Notes: a model not told the origin generated them from the letters alone. 7,439 bases of DNA from Flavisolibacter sp. (GCA_013695175.1 JACDAZ010000160.1:1-7439), one strand, 5' to 3'; shown: positions 1-7,048, counted from the stretch's first letter. Numbers and translations are program-made.

Positions 1-1190
1 CCGGCTAATTCTGCTAGTAAGGCTGCAGGTAAAGCATGCCTTGTTCTTTTAATAGCTACTGAACCAAAATATACAGCCAACACATAAAAAGTAGTTTCTG
101 TTGATCCCTGGATTACACTGGCAACACGCGATGGAAAGCTATCTGCACCGGAGGTGTTCATCAAATCAATTAATAATCCCCTTGCACCACTACCGCTCAA
201 AGGTTTCATTAATGCTACAGGAAGTGCCGGAATAAAATCAGTATTTATTCCTAATGATCCAAAAAAAATGGAAAGCCCCTGCATGATAAAGTCCAGTACA
301 CCGGATGCCCGCAATACTCCCACTGCAACCAATATGGCCACCAGGTAAGGAATAATTTTTACAGCTACTTCAAAACCTTCTTTGGCTCCATCAATAAATG
401 CTTCAAAAACATTTATTTTCCTGAACATGGCAAGTGTAATAAAAGAAACCACAATGCTAAGGAGGATAACATTACTTAAAACTCTTGTTGTTACTCCAAT
501 TTCGTCAGGAGGTAGTTGAGAAAAATAATACAATAAGCCAAAGATGAAGATGGCAATGGCACCCAGGTAAATTAAAATAGCCCGCTGAAATAAATTGATC
601 CGTTGGTAAAGAGCTGTTACAATCAATCCTGTAAGTGTTGAAAAAAATGTAGCCAGTAAAATAGGAATAAATATGTCTGAAGGATCTGCTGCGCCGGCTT
701 CTTTTCTATAGGCAATAATACTAATAGGTAACAGGGTTAAACTGGATGCATTCAATACCAGGAACATAATTTGTGCATTGGATGCTGTTTCTTTATTCGG
801 ATTTATTTCCTGTAATTCTTTCATAGCCTTTAATCCCATGGGTGTAGCGGCATTGTCAAGCCCCAACATGTTAGCCGAAAAATTCATTAAGATGGAACCA
901 TATGCAGGATGATCCCTGGGTACTTCAGGAAAAAGTTTACTGAAGAAAGGTCTTACAGCCCTTGCAAAAATAGCGATCATACCTCCCCTTTCCCCGATCT
1001 TCATGATGCCAAGCCAAAAAGCCATCAGCCCTATTAATCCAATCGCAATCTCTACCGACACTTTTGCACTGTCAAAAATGGCTGTTACTATTTTATAAAA
1101 AATATCTACATCATTAAACCCAATTAATTTAACCAGAGCTGCAATAAAAGCAAGAAGAAAAAAAGAAATCCATACATAATTAAGAGCCAT
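1..1190 (-). CDS. SpmA-SpmB fusion, nucleoside-recognition (Gate) domain membrane protein, 3' end outside window
   Basis: This is an integral inner-membrane protein; 396 codons are visible and the stop lies beyond position 1. The start is the ATG at 1190; an in-frame TAA lies a few codons upstream and no other ATG intervenes. The N-terminal half (about residues 1-200) is SpmA-like: a hydrophobic segment at 7-24, WLGIMKIGERGG near 66-77, then NFSANMLGLDNAATP near 101-115, followed by NASSLTLLPISIIAYR. The C-terminal half (about 240-396) is SpmB-like: GAKEGFEVAVKIIPYLV near 268, ALMKPLSGSGARG, and VIQGSTETTFYVLAVYFGS followed by RHALPAALLAELA. Bacillus spmA and spmB are separate spore-maturation genes; fused forms are common in non-sporing Bacteroidota, where the substrate is unknown. 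The visible part runs through almost the whole expected SpmB region, so only a short tail should be missing. Family assignment is firm; a transport or gating role is inferred from the Gate domain. Confidence 0.9.
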   Translation of the reverse strand, partial: MALNYVWISFFLLAFIAALVKLIGFNDVDIFYKIVTAIFDSAKVSVEIAIGLIGLMAFWLGIMKIGERGGMIAIFARAVRPFFSKLFPEVPRDHPAYGSILMNFSANMLGLDNAATPMGLKAMKELQEINPNKETASNAQIMFLVLNASSLTLLPISIIAYRKEAGAADPSDIFIPILLATFFSTLTGLIVTALYQRINLFQRAILIYLGAIAIFIFGLLYYFSQLPPDEIGVTTRVLSNVILLSIVVSFITLAMFRKINVFEAFIDGAKEGFEVAVKIIPYLVAILVAVGVLRASGVLDFIMQGLSIFFGSLGINTDFIPALPVALMKPLSGSGARGLLIDLMNTSGADSFPSRVASVIQGSTETTFYVLAVYFGSVAIKRTRHALPAALLAELA

Positions 1191-1259
1191 ACTGATTATG
1201 CTTTTTTATTAAGGGCTGAAGTTAAACGTTTCCTTCTGAAATGAAGAGTACCATCTCCT

Positions 1260-1267
1260 TATCTTTG
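1260..1267 (+). promoter_or_regulatory. Bacteroidota-type -7 box, probable ychF promoter
   Basis: The octamer TATCTTTG followed by CG matches the TAnnTTTG -7 consensus of the primary sigma factor of Bacteroidota. It would start transcription near 1273, leaving a leader of about 80 bases before the ychF ATG. The -33 element is weak: only TTCTG at about 1234-1238 is at roughly the right distance. The leader is AT-rich just before the start, which suits translation initiation in this phylum. I found no equally good box for the divergent gene on the other strand. Confidence 0.55.
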
Positions 1268-1351
1268 CGGGCTTAAAAAAGTAAAAACTAGTATCAGGTT
1301 TGTTAGTCTTATTGTTTTAATTTTTACATTTTTAATTTTTAATTTATATAA

Positions 1352-2449
1352 ATGGCTTTACGTGCAGGTATTGTAGGACTTCCAAACGTTGGTAAATCAA
1401 CCTTGTTTAATGCTGTGAGTAATAGTGCAAAAGCACAGGCCAGCAATTACAGATTTTGTACCATAGATCCTAATGTTGGATTGGTTGACGTTCCGGATGA
1501 AAGATTAGATAAGTTAGCAGAATTGGTGCAACCTAACCGTATTGTTCCTACTCAAATAGAAATAGTTGATATAGCAGGACTGGTGCGAGGTGCCAGCAAA
1601 GGAGAAGGTTTGGGAAATAAATTTTTAGGCAACATTCGTGAAGTTGATGCTATTATTCATGTAGTACGTTGTTTTGAAGATGAAAATGTTTTGAGAGAAG
1701 AAGGTGAAATTAATCCTGTTAGCGATAAAGAAATTATTGAAACTGAATTGCAGTTAAAAGACCTGGAAAGTGTAGATAAGAAAATATCACGAATAGAAAA
1801 ACAGGCTCGGGTAGATCCAAAATTCAAGTCAGAATTGGAAGTGCTACAGAAATGCAAACAATTTTTGGAGCAGGGTAAAAGTATTCGTGAGATGGGATTA
1901 AGTTCTTCTGAATTACCTGCTATTGCCGATTTATTTTTATTAACTGCCAAACCGGTTTTATACGTCGCCAATGTTGATGAAGCATCTATGCATACAGGTA
2001 ACAAATATTCCGAAATACTGAAAGAAGCTGTAAAGAACGAAGATGCACAGGTAATCTTCATGAACAATTCCATTGAAGCACAAATTGCAGAGATGGAAAA
2101 CGAAGAAGACAAGCAAATGTTCATGGAAGAATATGGAATGAAAGAACCTGCATTAAACCGGCTTATTCGTTCTGCATATAAATTACTAAACCTCTGTACT
2201 TATTTTACTGCCGGTGTTCAGGAAGTGCGTGCCTGGACCATTGAAGAAGGATGGAAAGCACCACAGGCTGCCAGTGTTATACATACCGATTTTGAAAAAG
2301 GATTTATTAAAGCAGAAGTAATCAGCTATGATGATTTTGTAAAATACGGATCTGAATCTGCGGCACGCGAAGTGGGTAGATTACGAATTGAAGGAAAAGA
2401 ATATTTAGTGAAAGATGGTGATGTGATGCATTTCCTGTTCAATGTGTAG
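1352..2449 (+). CDS. ychF: redox-regulated ATPase/GTPase YchF (Ola1 family)
   Basis: This is a cytosolic Obg-family P-loop NTPase that binds ribosomes and has been linked to translation and oxidative-stress responses in other bacteria; the family prefers ATP over GTP. Its 365 residues match the usual length of about 363. G1 is GLPNVGKST at residues 9-17, the switch region FCTIDPNVG lies at 35-43, and G3 DIAG at 73-76 is followed by Leu77, the hydrophobic replacement of the catalytic Gln typical of HAS-type NTPases. The G4-equivalent NVDE is at 207-210, replacing NKxD. A coiled-coil-rich insertion covers about 128-180, and a C-terminal TGS domain runs from about 280 (YFTAGVQEVRAWTI) to the terminal MHFLFNV. 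The start is fixed by an in-frame TAA immediately before the ATG (1349-1351). No Shine-Dalgarno sequence is visible; the leader is almost pure A/T. The gene is monocistronic and convergent with the large gene downstream. It ends in TAG, at the edge of a hairpin repeat. Confidence 0.97.
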   Translation: MALRAGIVGLPNVGKSTLFNAVSNSAKAQASNYRFCTIDPNVGLVDVPDERLDKLAELVQPNRIVPTQIEIVDIAGLVRGASKGEGLGNKFLGNIREVDAIIHVVRCFEDENVLREEGEINPVSDKEIIETELQLKDLESVDKKISRIEKQARVDPKFKSELEVLQKCKQFLEQGKSIREMGLSSSELPAIADLFLLTAKPVLYVANVDEASMHTGNKYSEILKEAVKNEDAQVIFMNNSIEAQIAEMENEEDKQMFMEEYGMKEPALNRLIRSAYKLLNLCTYFTAGVQEVRAWTIEEGWKAPQAASVIHTDFEKGFIKAEVISYDDFVKYGSESAAREVGRLRIEGKEYLVKDGDVMHFLFNV

Positions 2450-2484
2450 CCTCCTCAGCCCCCTGTCCCACGAAGGAGGCACCC
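2447..2484 (+). repeat. hairpin repeat copy A (divergent) at the ychF stop
   Basis: The element begins with the ychF stop TAG and shares TAGCC with the start of copies B, C and D. It then has an insertion-like TCCTC before the common core AGCCCCCTGTCCC (2457-2469) and CGAAGG (2471-2476). Two changes in the core would break the C5/G5 stem seen in the other copies, but a new 6-bp stem is present: GCCTCC at 2449-2454 with GGAGGC at 2475-2480. It faces copy B and probably helps end ychF transcription, although no T-run follows directly. Confidence 0.6.
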
Positions 2485-2539
2485 AGGTGTAACAGGTGTA
2501 TTCTTATTTGAGTTGTAAATAGAAAAATGAATATATGAT

Positions 2540-2570
2540 CTAAGTTCCCCCTTCGGGGGACAGGGGGCTA
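2540..2570 (-). repeat. hairpin repeat copy B at the stop of the large gene
   Basis: This 31-base element is an exact reverse complement of copy C at 6954-6984. Read on the minus strand it begins TAGCCCCC, has a core stem TCCCCC-GAA-GGGGGA (paired arms at 2546-2551 and 2555-2560) and ends AACTTAG. Its first three bases are the stop codon of the 1159-residue protein. With copy A it forms an inverted pair across the convergent spacer, which could act as a two-way terminator or mRNA 3'-end protector. The 55 bases between the two copies hold no ORF, promoter or other motif that I recognise. Confidence 0.85.
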
Positions 2571-5500
2571 AAACAATGCTCTCACCGCTGCTCTTCCTGT
2601 ATGTATGGTTCTTGCTTCACCGGGTTTGCGTCCATCATATTGAAAAAGCAGTTCCATATTATTCATCAGCCTTTTGGTGTATTCAACCGACCATAGATAA
2701 TTGCTTCCGGGCATTAAGCCATCCAGCATTATATAACTTACAGTAGTATTGGTAGCATGGGGAAAATCAATATTGTTGTAAGTAAATCTTCCATTGATGG
2801 AACTGTTTTGCAGTACATTATATTTTGTTTCAAGATTGATTGCATTTGAGACTGAACGCTCTCCTCCATATAATTTATGGTTCTCCTTTACATCCATCCT
2901 GTAACTGGTTTGCAGTCTGAAAACAGTTCTATTTATAAAAGTAAGTTGCGGTTCCAAAGTATGTACATTCAATTCATAATTACGGTTGTTGAAGTTTGGT
3001 GTATATAATGCATTCAATCCTTTTTTTGATAATAAGTTGAACATAAAAGAAGGACTTAAAACCCATCTTAATTTTAACTGCCAATCCAGTAATTTCCGGC
3101 TTTCATAACCATAGGTTAATAATGCTTTACCGCTGTTTTGAATATTGCTTAAGTCCAGCCCCCACTTGCTCGAGAACCTGTTAAATGAAATTGTATTAAT
3201 GAAAGAAGTATTTAAAGTCAGTAATGCAGTATCCGTTAATTCGTATTTAAACGGATTGAATTCAAAATCACCTTTTGATATGGACTTTTTAGATTTTTGC
3301 ATGGAGGTTTGTGCACTAAAGCGACTGATAAACTTAGCAAGTCCCCCTTCACTATTATTCAATAATGCTCTGGGGTTTAATGATAAACTATAATTGAGTG
3401 TCGTATAATTTGCTTTGGTAAAATCGTTTGTAGGAATTAAAATGCGTATAAATTTTCTTTGGTCCTGGAATTGTGCAATTTCAAATTCATTTAATTGTTG
3501 TATCCCATCATTGTTATAATCATTCCAGGTATATTCACCCTGTCCTGCAGGAACTTCCAGGTATGCAAAATCTCTTCTCTGCTCCTGCCCTGCTCCCAGT
3601 TCGTATAATACCATTCCCGTCATTAATCCTTTCCATTCATTGACCATATACTCTGTTCTTCCTAAAAGTGTTTTATCATTTTTTTGAGGAGATAAGGTTT
3701 GATTATAAACATCAAGTTGCCTGAATGTAGTGTTGAACAATAACTGGTGTTTTTCACTTTTTAAAAGTTCTGCCTGCAGATTTATATTATAACTTCTGTC
3801 ACCGCTGGTTAGTCCTTTACCTAATGGATATTTATCGGCTCTTGTAAAAAAAGTAATACCATACCTGTTCTTTTTAGTTTCATCAGTTTTCAGGTAAGTT
3901 GATAAAATGTCAAAAGAAAAACTGCCTGCTGTAACAGAGTCTGTTCTTTTATTAAATACTTCATTTTTTTCTAGTGCATACCTTACACCAATTCGCATAG
4001 ATGCCAGTTGCTTTAATTGTTTGCTAATATCTACAACAGGCCTGAAAAAACTTCCTTTATCAAGACTGTTTGAAAAATTAGTAACAGCAAACTGATTATT
4101 AAATGTCCAGCCTTTTACAGAAGCATTATGCTGAAAAATATTTTGAAAACCTTTGTAATCATCACTTCTTTGGTAAGTCATGAACTGGTAGTTAGCAGAA
4201 TGTTCTTTTTTATCTTTTAGTTGTGCAGAGAAACGCAAAATATTTTCATCAGCATTATTAACCAAAAGAGGCAAACCCCACTCACGCGAAAACTCAACAT
4301 ACCTAAGCCTTTCTACCGGACGAAACTTTTGTTGCACATGCTCAATATCAAAAGCAGAAATTAATTGTAACCCTTTGGCAGAATTAAGCATGGTTGTATT
4401 GGCATATTGTAATCTTGCCGCTATACCTGCATCATCACCACTATGTTTGTCGGAAAAAGTATTTACATCATTATTGCTGAATGCAACTTCTGTTTTTAAA
4501 ATATTGTTTTTATTAAAATGGTAATCTGTTGCCAGTGAAAATATTCTTTGCTTTTTAGGTGTTACCAGTCTCATCACCGGTTCATAACGTCCTTGTTTTA
4601 TACCGGCAACAGGCATTACAAACCTGTATACTTTTCCATTGGCACCATTAAAATCCGGAACATAATTACCAAACCCCTGACCAACATCAGAAAAAGAAAG
4701 AGCGTATTGTGCATTTAACGAATCGGTAGAATATCTATAAAAAGAATCAGTAGTACTTCCATTAGTATAATAAACTCTTTCGTATAAAATTTTATCCCGC
4801 GAAAAACTATCTAAAGAAACGGTTGGGTAAAACGCCTGGGTGATGCTATCACCCACATTAAATAAAAATTGCTTTTGACGAGCATCCAGTGTCTGGTTGA
4901 TCTGTGAATTCTTTGCATCATTATTTTGAAAAGCACCTACTTTAATTTTCAATTTATTATTTACATCAACTGTTTGATAAGCATATAAATTTGAATTCAG
5001 GTAATTTCTGTCGGCATATTCAAATTCAATTTGTATCCTCGAATCTTTTGTAATCATTCTGCGTGGCGTAAAAGTTACTTCTGCCGTATTATAGTTGATT
5101 ACATAATGCTGGTCTTCGCCACGCTGCAATAGTTCTCCGTCTACAAAAACTCTTTCCGTTCCTGCTAAAACAATAAAGAAAAATTCATTGTTGGCCCCTG
5201 CTAACCTGTATGGTCCCTGGTTGCCTTCAAGTCCATTAAATATGTTCCTGTTGAATTTTCCTTTGGCAATGGAGCCACTTACCATAGTGGATGTTTCGGT
5301 AGATGCTGATAACCTGCTTTTTGTTTGAAAGGACATTCCCTGCAATCGTTTGTAAAAATTCAGGAAATACAGATTGTTTTGCCTTATGTCAATATCACCA
5401 AGATTCAACTGCCAGTTATTTTTTTTGAACTGCAGTAAAATCTGGTCAAATTCATTTAGTTGTTGAGTAGTACCATCGGGTTGAATGGGTAAATTGTTAT

Positions 5501-6047
5501 CAGTTATGGCAGCTGCTAATTCAATGCTGTCGCCTATCATACCATTTAACTGCAATTGAAAGTTAGAAGTTACAACGGCATCCTGATTGTTGCCAAATGA
5601 TAGACCCCTTCCAAAACTTCCGTTGTATTGTATATTGCCAAAATTTAAAAGCGATTCTGAATTTAGATTGGGATTAGAAGGTACCTGGTAAGGAGTAATA
5701 TAGGAAAAACGAACAATGCTGTCATAATTAAGCCGCTGAACTACTGCATTTATTTTTATGGGAAATACCCGGTAGGTTATATTGATGATATCAACCTCCG
5801 GCTTCTCTCTCCAATATAAAATTGCATTTACAAAATCCACTGTATAGGCACTATCGTTTACGTCAGCTACAGAAAAAGTTCCGGGAATGATACTTAAGCT
5901 ATCAAGAATAGTACTGTCTGCAGTAACTGCAATTTGTTTTGTGCGTAAATTAGAAGAAGGTTGTAGTACCAACTGGCTTTGACCTTCGGTTTGAAGCAGG
6001 TAAAAGATAAAGAAAAGCAGTATTCGGCTCAGGTGCTTCAAAAGCAA
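2568..6047 (-). CDS. large exported, probably outer-membrane beta-barrel protein of unknown function
   Basis: I do not recognise a named family. The 1159 residues open with a signal peptide: K4 and R8, a hydrophobic core ILLFFIFYLL at about 9-18, and cleavage probable near EGQSQ (21-25). A beta-rich region follows (about 30-350), with LNLGDIDIRQNNLYFLNFYK near 214-233 and a conserved-looking block at about 278-350 containing GPYRLAGANNE, VLAGTERVFVDGEL and FTPRRMITKDSRIQIEFEY. That block resembles segments of the gliding/type IX secretion protein SprA and its relatives, but this protein is about half SprA's length. The rest is rich in alternating polar/aromatic strands typical of barrels and ends in Phe, as outer-membrane proteins often do. 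An EF-hand-like loop sits at 843-854. There is no TonB box, plug domain or type IX sorting tail that I can see. No ATG occurs before about residue 169, so TTG at 6047 (or TTG at 6041) is the likely start. Length and reading frame are intact. The gene lies behind a terminator that ends the sdh operon, so it should have its own promoter. Confidence 0.8.
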   Translation of the reverse strand: MLLKHLSRILLFFIFYLLQTEGQSQLVLQPSSNLRTKQIAVTADSTILDSLSIIPGTFSVADVNDSAYTVDFVNAILYWREKPEVDIINITYRVFPIKINAVVQRLNYDSIVRFSYITPYQVPSNPNLNSESLLNFGNIQYNGSFGRGLSFGNNQDAVVTSNFQLQLNGMIGDSIELAAAITDNNLPIQPDGTTQQLNEFDQILLQFKKNNWQLNLGDIDIRQNNLYFLNFYKRLQGMSFQTKSRLSASTETSTMVSGSIAKGKFNRNIFNGLEGNQGPYRLAGANNEFFFIVLAGTERVFVDGELLQRGEDQHYVINYNTAEVTFTPRRMITKDSRIQIEFEYADRNYLNSNLYAYQTVDVNNKLKIKVGAFQNNDAKNSQINQTLDARQKQFLFNVGDSITQAFYPTVSLDSFSRDKILYERVYYTNGSTTDSFYRYSTDSLNAQYALSFSDVGQGFGNYVPDFNGANGKVYRFVMPVAGIKQGRYEPVMRLVTPKKQRIFSLATDYHFNKNNILKTEVAFSNNDVNTFSDKHSGDDAGIAARLQYANTTMLNSAKGLQLISAFDIEHVQQKFRPVERLRYVEFSREWGLPLLVNNADENILRFSAQLKDKKEHSANYQFMTYQRSDDYKGFQNIFQHNASVKGWTFNNQFAVTNFSNSLDKGSFFRPVVDISKQLKQLASMRIGVRYALEKNEVFNKRTDSVTAGSFSFDILSTYLKTDETKKNRYGITFFTRADKYPLGKGLTSGDRSYNINLQAELLKSEKHQLLFNTTFRQLDVYNQTLSPQKNDKTLLGRTEYMVNEWKGLMTGMVLYELGAGQEQRRDFAYLEVPAGQGEYTWNDYNNDGIQQLNEFEIAQFQDQRKFIRILIPTNDFTKANYTTLNYSLSLNPRALLNNSEGGLAKFISRFSAQTSMQKSKKSISKGDFEFNPFKYELTDTALLTLNTSFINTISFNRFSSKWGLDLSNIQNSGKALLTYGYESRKLLDWQLKLRWVLSPSFMFNLLSKKGLNALYTPNFNNRNYELNVHTLEPQLTFINRTVFRLQTSYRMDVKENHKLYGGERSVSNAINLETKYNVLQNSSINGRFTYNNIDFPHATNTTVSYIMLDGLMPGSNYLWSVEYTKRLMNNMELLFQYDGRKPGEARTIHTGRAAVRALF
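3486..3521 (-). other. EF-hand-like calcium-binding loop within the large outer-membrane protein
   Basis: Residues 843-854 read DYNNDGIQQLNE. This fits the 12-residue EF-hand loop spacing, with Asp at position 1, Asn at 3, Asp at 5, Gly at 6, Ile at 7 and Glu at 12. It is preceded by GEYTWN and followed by FEIAQFQDQRKFIRI. From general familiarity, similar D-Y-N-x-D/N-G loops recur in large Bacteroidota outer-membrane proteins. Calcium binding is inferred, since the usual flanking helices are not evident. The loop may be an extracellular or periplasmic turn stabilised by a metal ion. Confidence 0.5.
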
Positions 6048-6077
6048 AGGTTTTTCAATGGTGGCAATGCAGCCTAA

Positions 6078-6098
6078 TTAACGTTTAAACTTACTCAT
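6078..6098 (-). other. six-codon mini-ORF in frame with the large gene
   Basis: An ATG at 6098 opens MSKFKR and meets TAA at 6080-6078. It lies exactly 17 codons upstream of the TTG at 6047 and in the same frame. A purine-rich AGGGAGG (6120-6114) sits 15 bases before the ATG, which is longer than ideal. It could be a small leader peptide, the remnant of an original start disabled by one nonsense change, or chance. No conservation data are available to decide. The surrounding spacer 6048-6186 otherwise holds the sdh terminator and only a poor promoter candidate (TAAGTTTA on the minus strand at 6086-6093). Confidence 0.25.
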
Positions 6099-6137
6099 TA
6101 ATTGTTAAAGACGCCTCCCTGCCGGCTTTAGCTGCAT

Positions 6138-6161
6138 AAAAAAGAGGCTCAGGAGAGCCTC
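6138..6161 (-). terminator. intrinsic terminator of the sdh operon
   Basis: On the minus strand a perfect 7-bp stem, GAGGCTC / GAGCCTC (6155-6161 with 6144-6150), closes a 4-base loop and is followed directly by six T residues (6143-6138). It begins 25 bases after the sdhB stop codon, so it should end the sdhA-sdhB transcript and insulate the large downstream gene. This is the only hairpin-plus-T-run in the window with textbook form. Confidence 0.85.
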
Positions 6162-6186
6162 ATAAAAATATTTTATTGCTAACCCC

Positions 6187-6951
6187 CTATATATCAGCCG
6201 ATAAGCCTGCAAAAAAGTAATCTTTATGCATACGGGAAATATTGGTGATTGAGATCTCTTTAGGACAAACCGCTTCACAAGCCCCTGTAAAAGTGCAGGA
6301 TCCAAAACCTTCCTGGTCCATTTGAGCTACCATACTTAAAACTCTGATCTTACGTTCCGGTACACCTTGTGGTAAAAGAGCCAGGTGAGCCACTTTTGCT
6401 GCTGTAAACAGCGAGGCAGAAGCATTTTTACAGGCCGCAACACAAGCACCACAGGCTATACAGGAAGCAGCAGCAAAAGAAGCATCTGCTTTATCCTTTT
6501 CAATAGGAATAGCATTACCATCTACTGCGTTGCCTGTATTTATAGAAATAAAACCACCAGCCTGAACAATCCTGTCAAATGCTGTCCGGTCTGTAACAAG
6601 ATCTTTGATAACAGGAAAACCTTTCGCCCGCCATGGCTCCACCACTATGGTATCGCCATCTTTATAAGCCCTCATATGCAATTGACAGGTTGTTGTTGCA
6701 TGCCAGGGTCCATGCGGACGTCCATCAATATGCATTGAGCACATTCCACAAATACCTTCGCGACAATCATGATCAAAAGCAATCGGATCTTTTCCTTCCA
6801 GTACTAATTGTTCGTTCAACACATCAAACATCTCAAGGAAAGACATTTCAGAAGAAATATTGTTTACCTGGTAGGTTTCAAATCTACCTTCTGCTTTAGT
6901 ATTTGCCTGACGCCATACTTTAAGCGTCAAATTCATATTATAATGTTCCAT
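6187..6951 (-). CDS. sdhB: succinate dehydrogenase / fumarate reductase iron-sulfur subunit
   Basis: SdhB carries electrons between the flavin of SdhA and the quinone site of the membrane subunit, at the cytoplasmic face of the inner membrane, in the TCA cycle and respiratory chain. Its 254 residues hold all expected cluster ligands. The [2Fe-2S] ligands are C63, C68 and C71 in [10 protein letters not shown], plus C89. The [4Fe-4S] ligands are C164, C167 and C170 in [11 protein letters not shown], plus C229 before Pro230. The [3Fe-4S] ligands are C174, C219 and C225. The sequence has the Bacteroidota look ([34 protein letters not shown]). Sequence alone cannot separate succinate oxidation from fumarate reduction. 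The first ATG is at 6951, but a second in-frame ATG at 6936 (residue 6, MNLTLKVW) matches where many homologues start; neither has a normal Shine-Dalgarno sequence. Repeat copy C ends two bases before the first ATG. The gene follows sdhA and ends before an intrinsic terminator. Confidence 0.96.
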   Translation of the reverse strand: MEHYNMNLTLKVWRQANTKAEGRFETYQVNNISSEMSFLEMFDVLNEQLVLEGKDPIAFDHDCREGICGMCSMHIDGRPHGPWHATTTCQLHMRAYKDGDTIVVEPWRAKGFPVIKDLVTDRTAFDRIVQAGGFISINTGNAVDGNAIPIEKDKADASFAAASCIACGACVAACKNASASLFTAAKVAHLALLPQGVPERKIRVLSMVAQMDQEGFGSCTFTGACEAVCPKEISITNISRMHKDYFFAGLSADI

Positions 6952-6953
6952 AT

Positions 6954-6984
6954 TAGCCCCCTGTCCCCCGAAGGGGGAACTTAG
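6954..6984 (+). repeat. hairpin repeat copy C, abutting the sdhB start
   Basis: This 31-base element is identical to copy B in opposite orientation. On the plus strand it reads TAGCCCCCTG, then a 6-bp stem TCCCCC (6964-6969) and GGGGGA (6973-6978) around the loop GAA, then ACTTAG. On the sdh mRNA it lies immediately upstream of the AUG at 6951, so any stable fold here would sit on the ribosome landing site. It pairs with copy D 64 bases away. Confidence 0.85.
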
Positions 6985-6986
6985 TT

Positions 6987-7003
6987 TTAATCAATTTGAT
7001 TAA
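6987..7003. repeat. short AT-rich inverted repeat in the sdhA-sdhB spacer
   Basis: TTAATCAA (6987-6994) and TTGATTAA (6996-7003) form perfect 8-base arms around a single T. It could be an operator-like palindrome or just AT-rich chance. Being nested between copies C and D, it would lie in the loop if those two paired. No regulator is suggested by the neighbours. Confidence 0.3.
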
Positions 7004-7048
7004 TTTTCAATTATCCTAAGAACTCAATTTATTAAAAGCTTTAACCAC

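Noticed and set aside
154..348. 64-codon plus-strand frame
   Set aside because: Antisense to the SpmB-like half of the membrane protein, whose motifs are unambiguous on the minus strand.
1191..1351. Riboswitch or small RNA in the divergent spacer
   Set aside because: Apart from the -7 box for ychF I see only AT-rich sequence with no stable conserved-looking stem.
1657..2124. 155-codon open frame on the minus strand inside ychF
   Set aside because: It lies antisense to the most certain gene in the window, has low-complexity Ser/Ile/Leu composition typical of reverse-frame translation, and shows no motif.
2568..6047. Assignment of the large protein as SprA or as a TonB-dependent receptor
   Set aside because: It is about half the length of SprA, only a local block resembles it, and no TonB box or plug domain is visible.
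6105..6305. 66-codon minus-strand frame overlapping the sdhB 3' end and running through the terminator
   Set aside because: It is an alternate frame of sdhB that continues through the terminator hairpin. The C-terminal MQLKPAGRRL comes from non-coding spacer.
6385..6899. Two plus-strand frames with several Cys residues
   Set aside because: They are reverse-strand shadows of the cysteine-rich sdhB gene.
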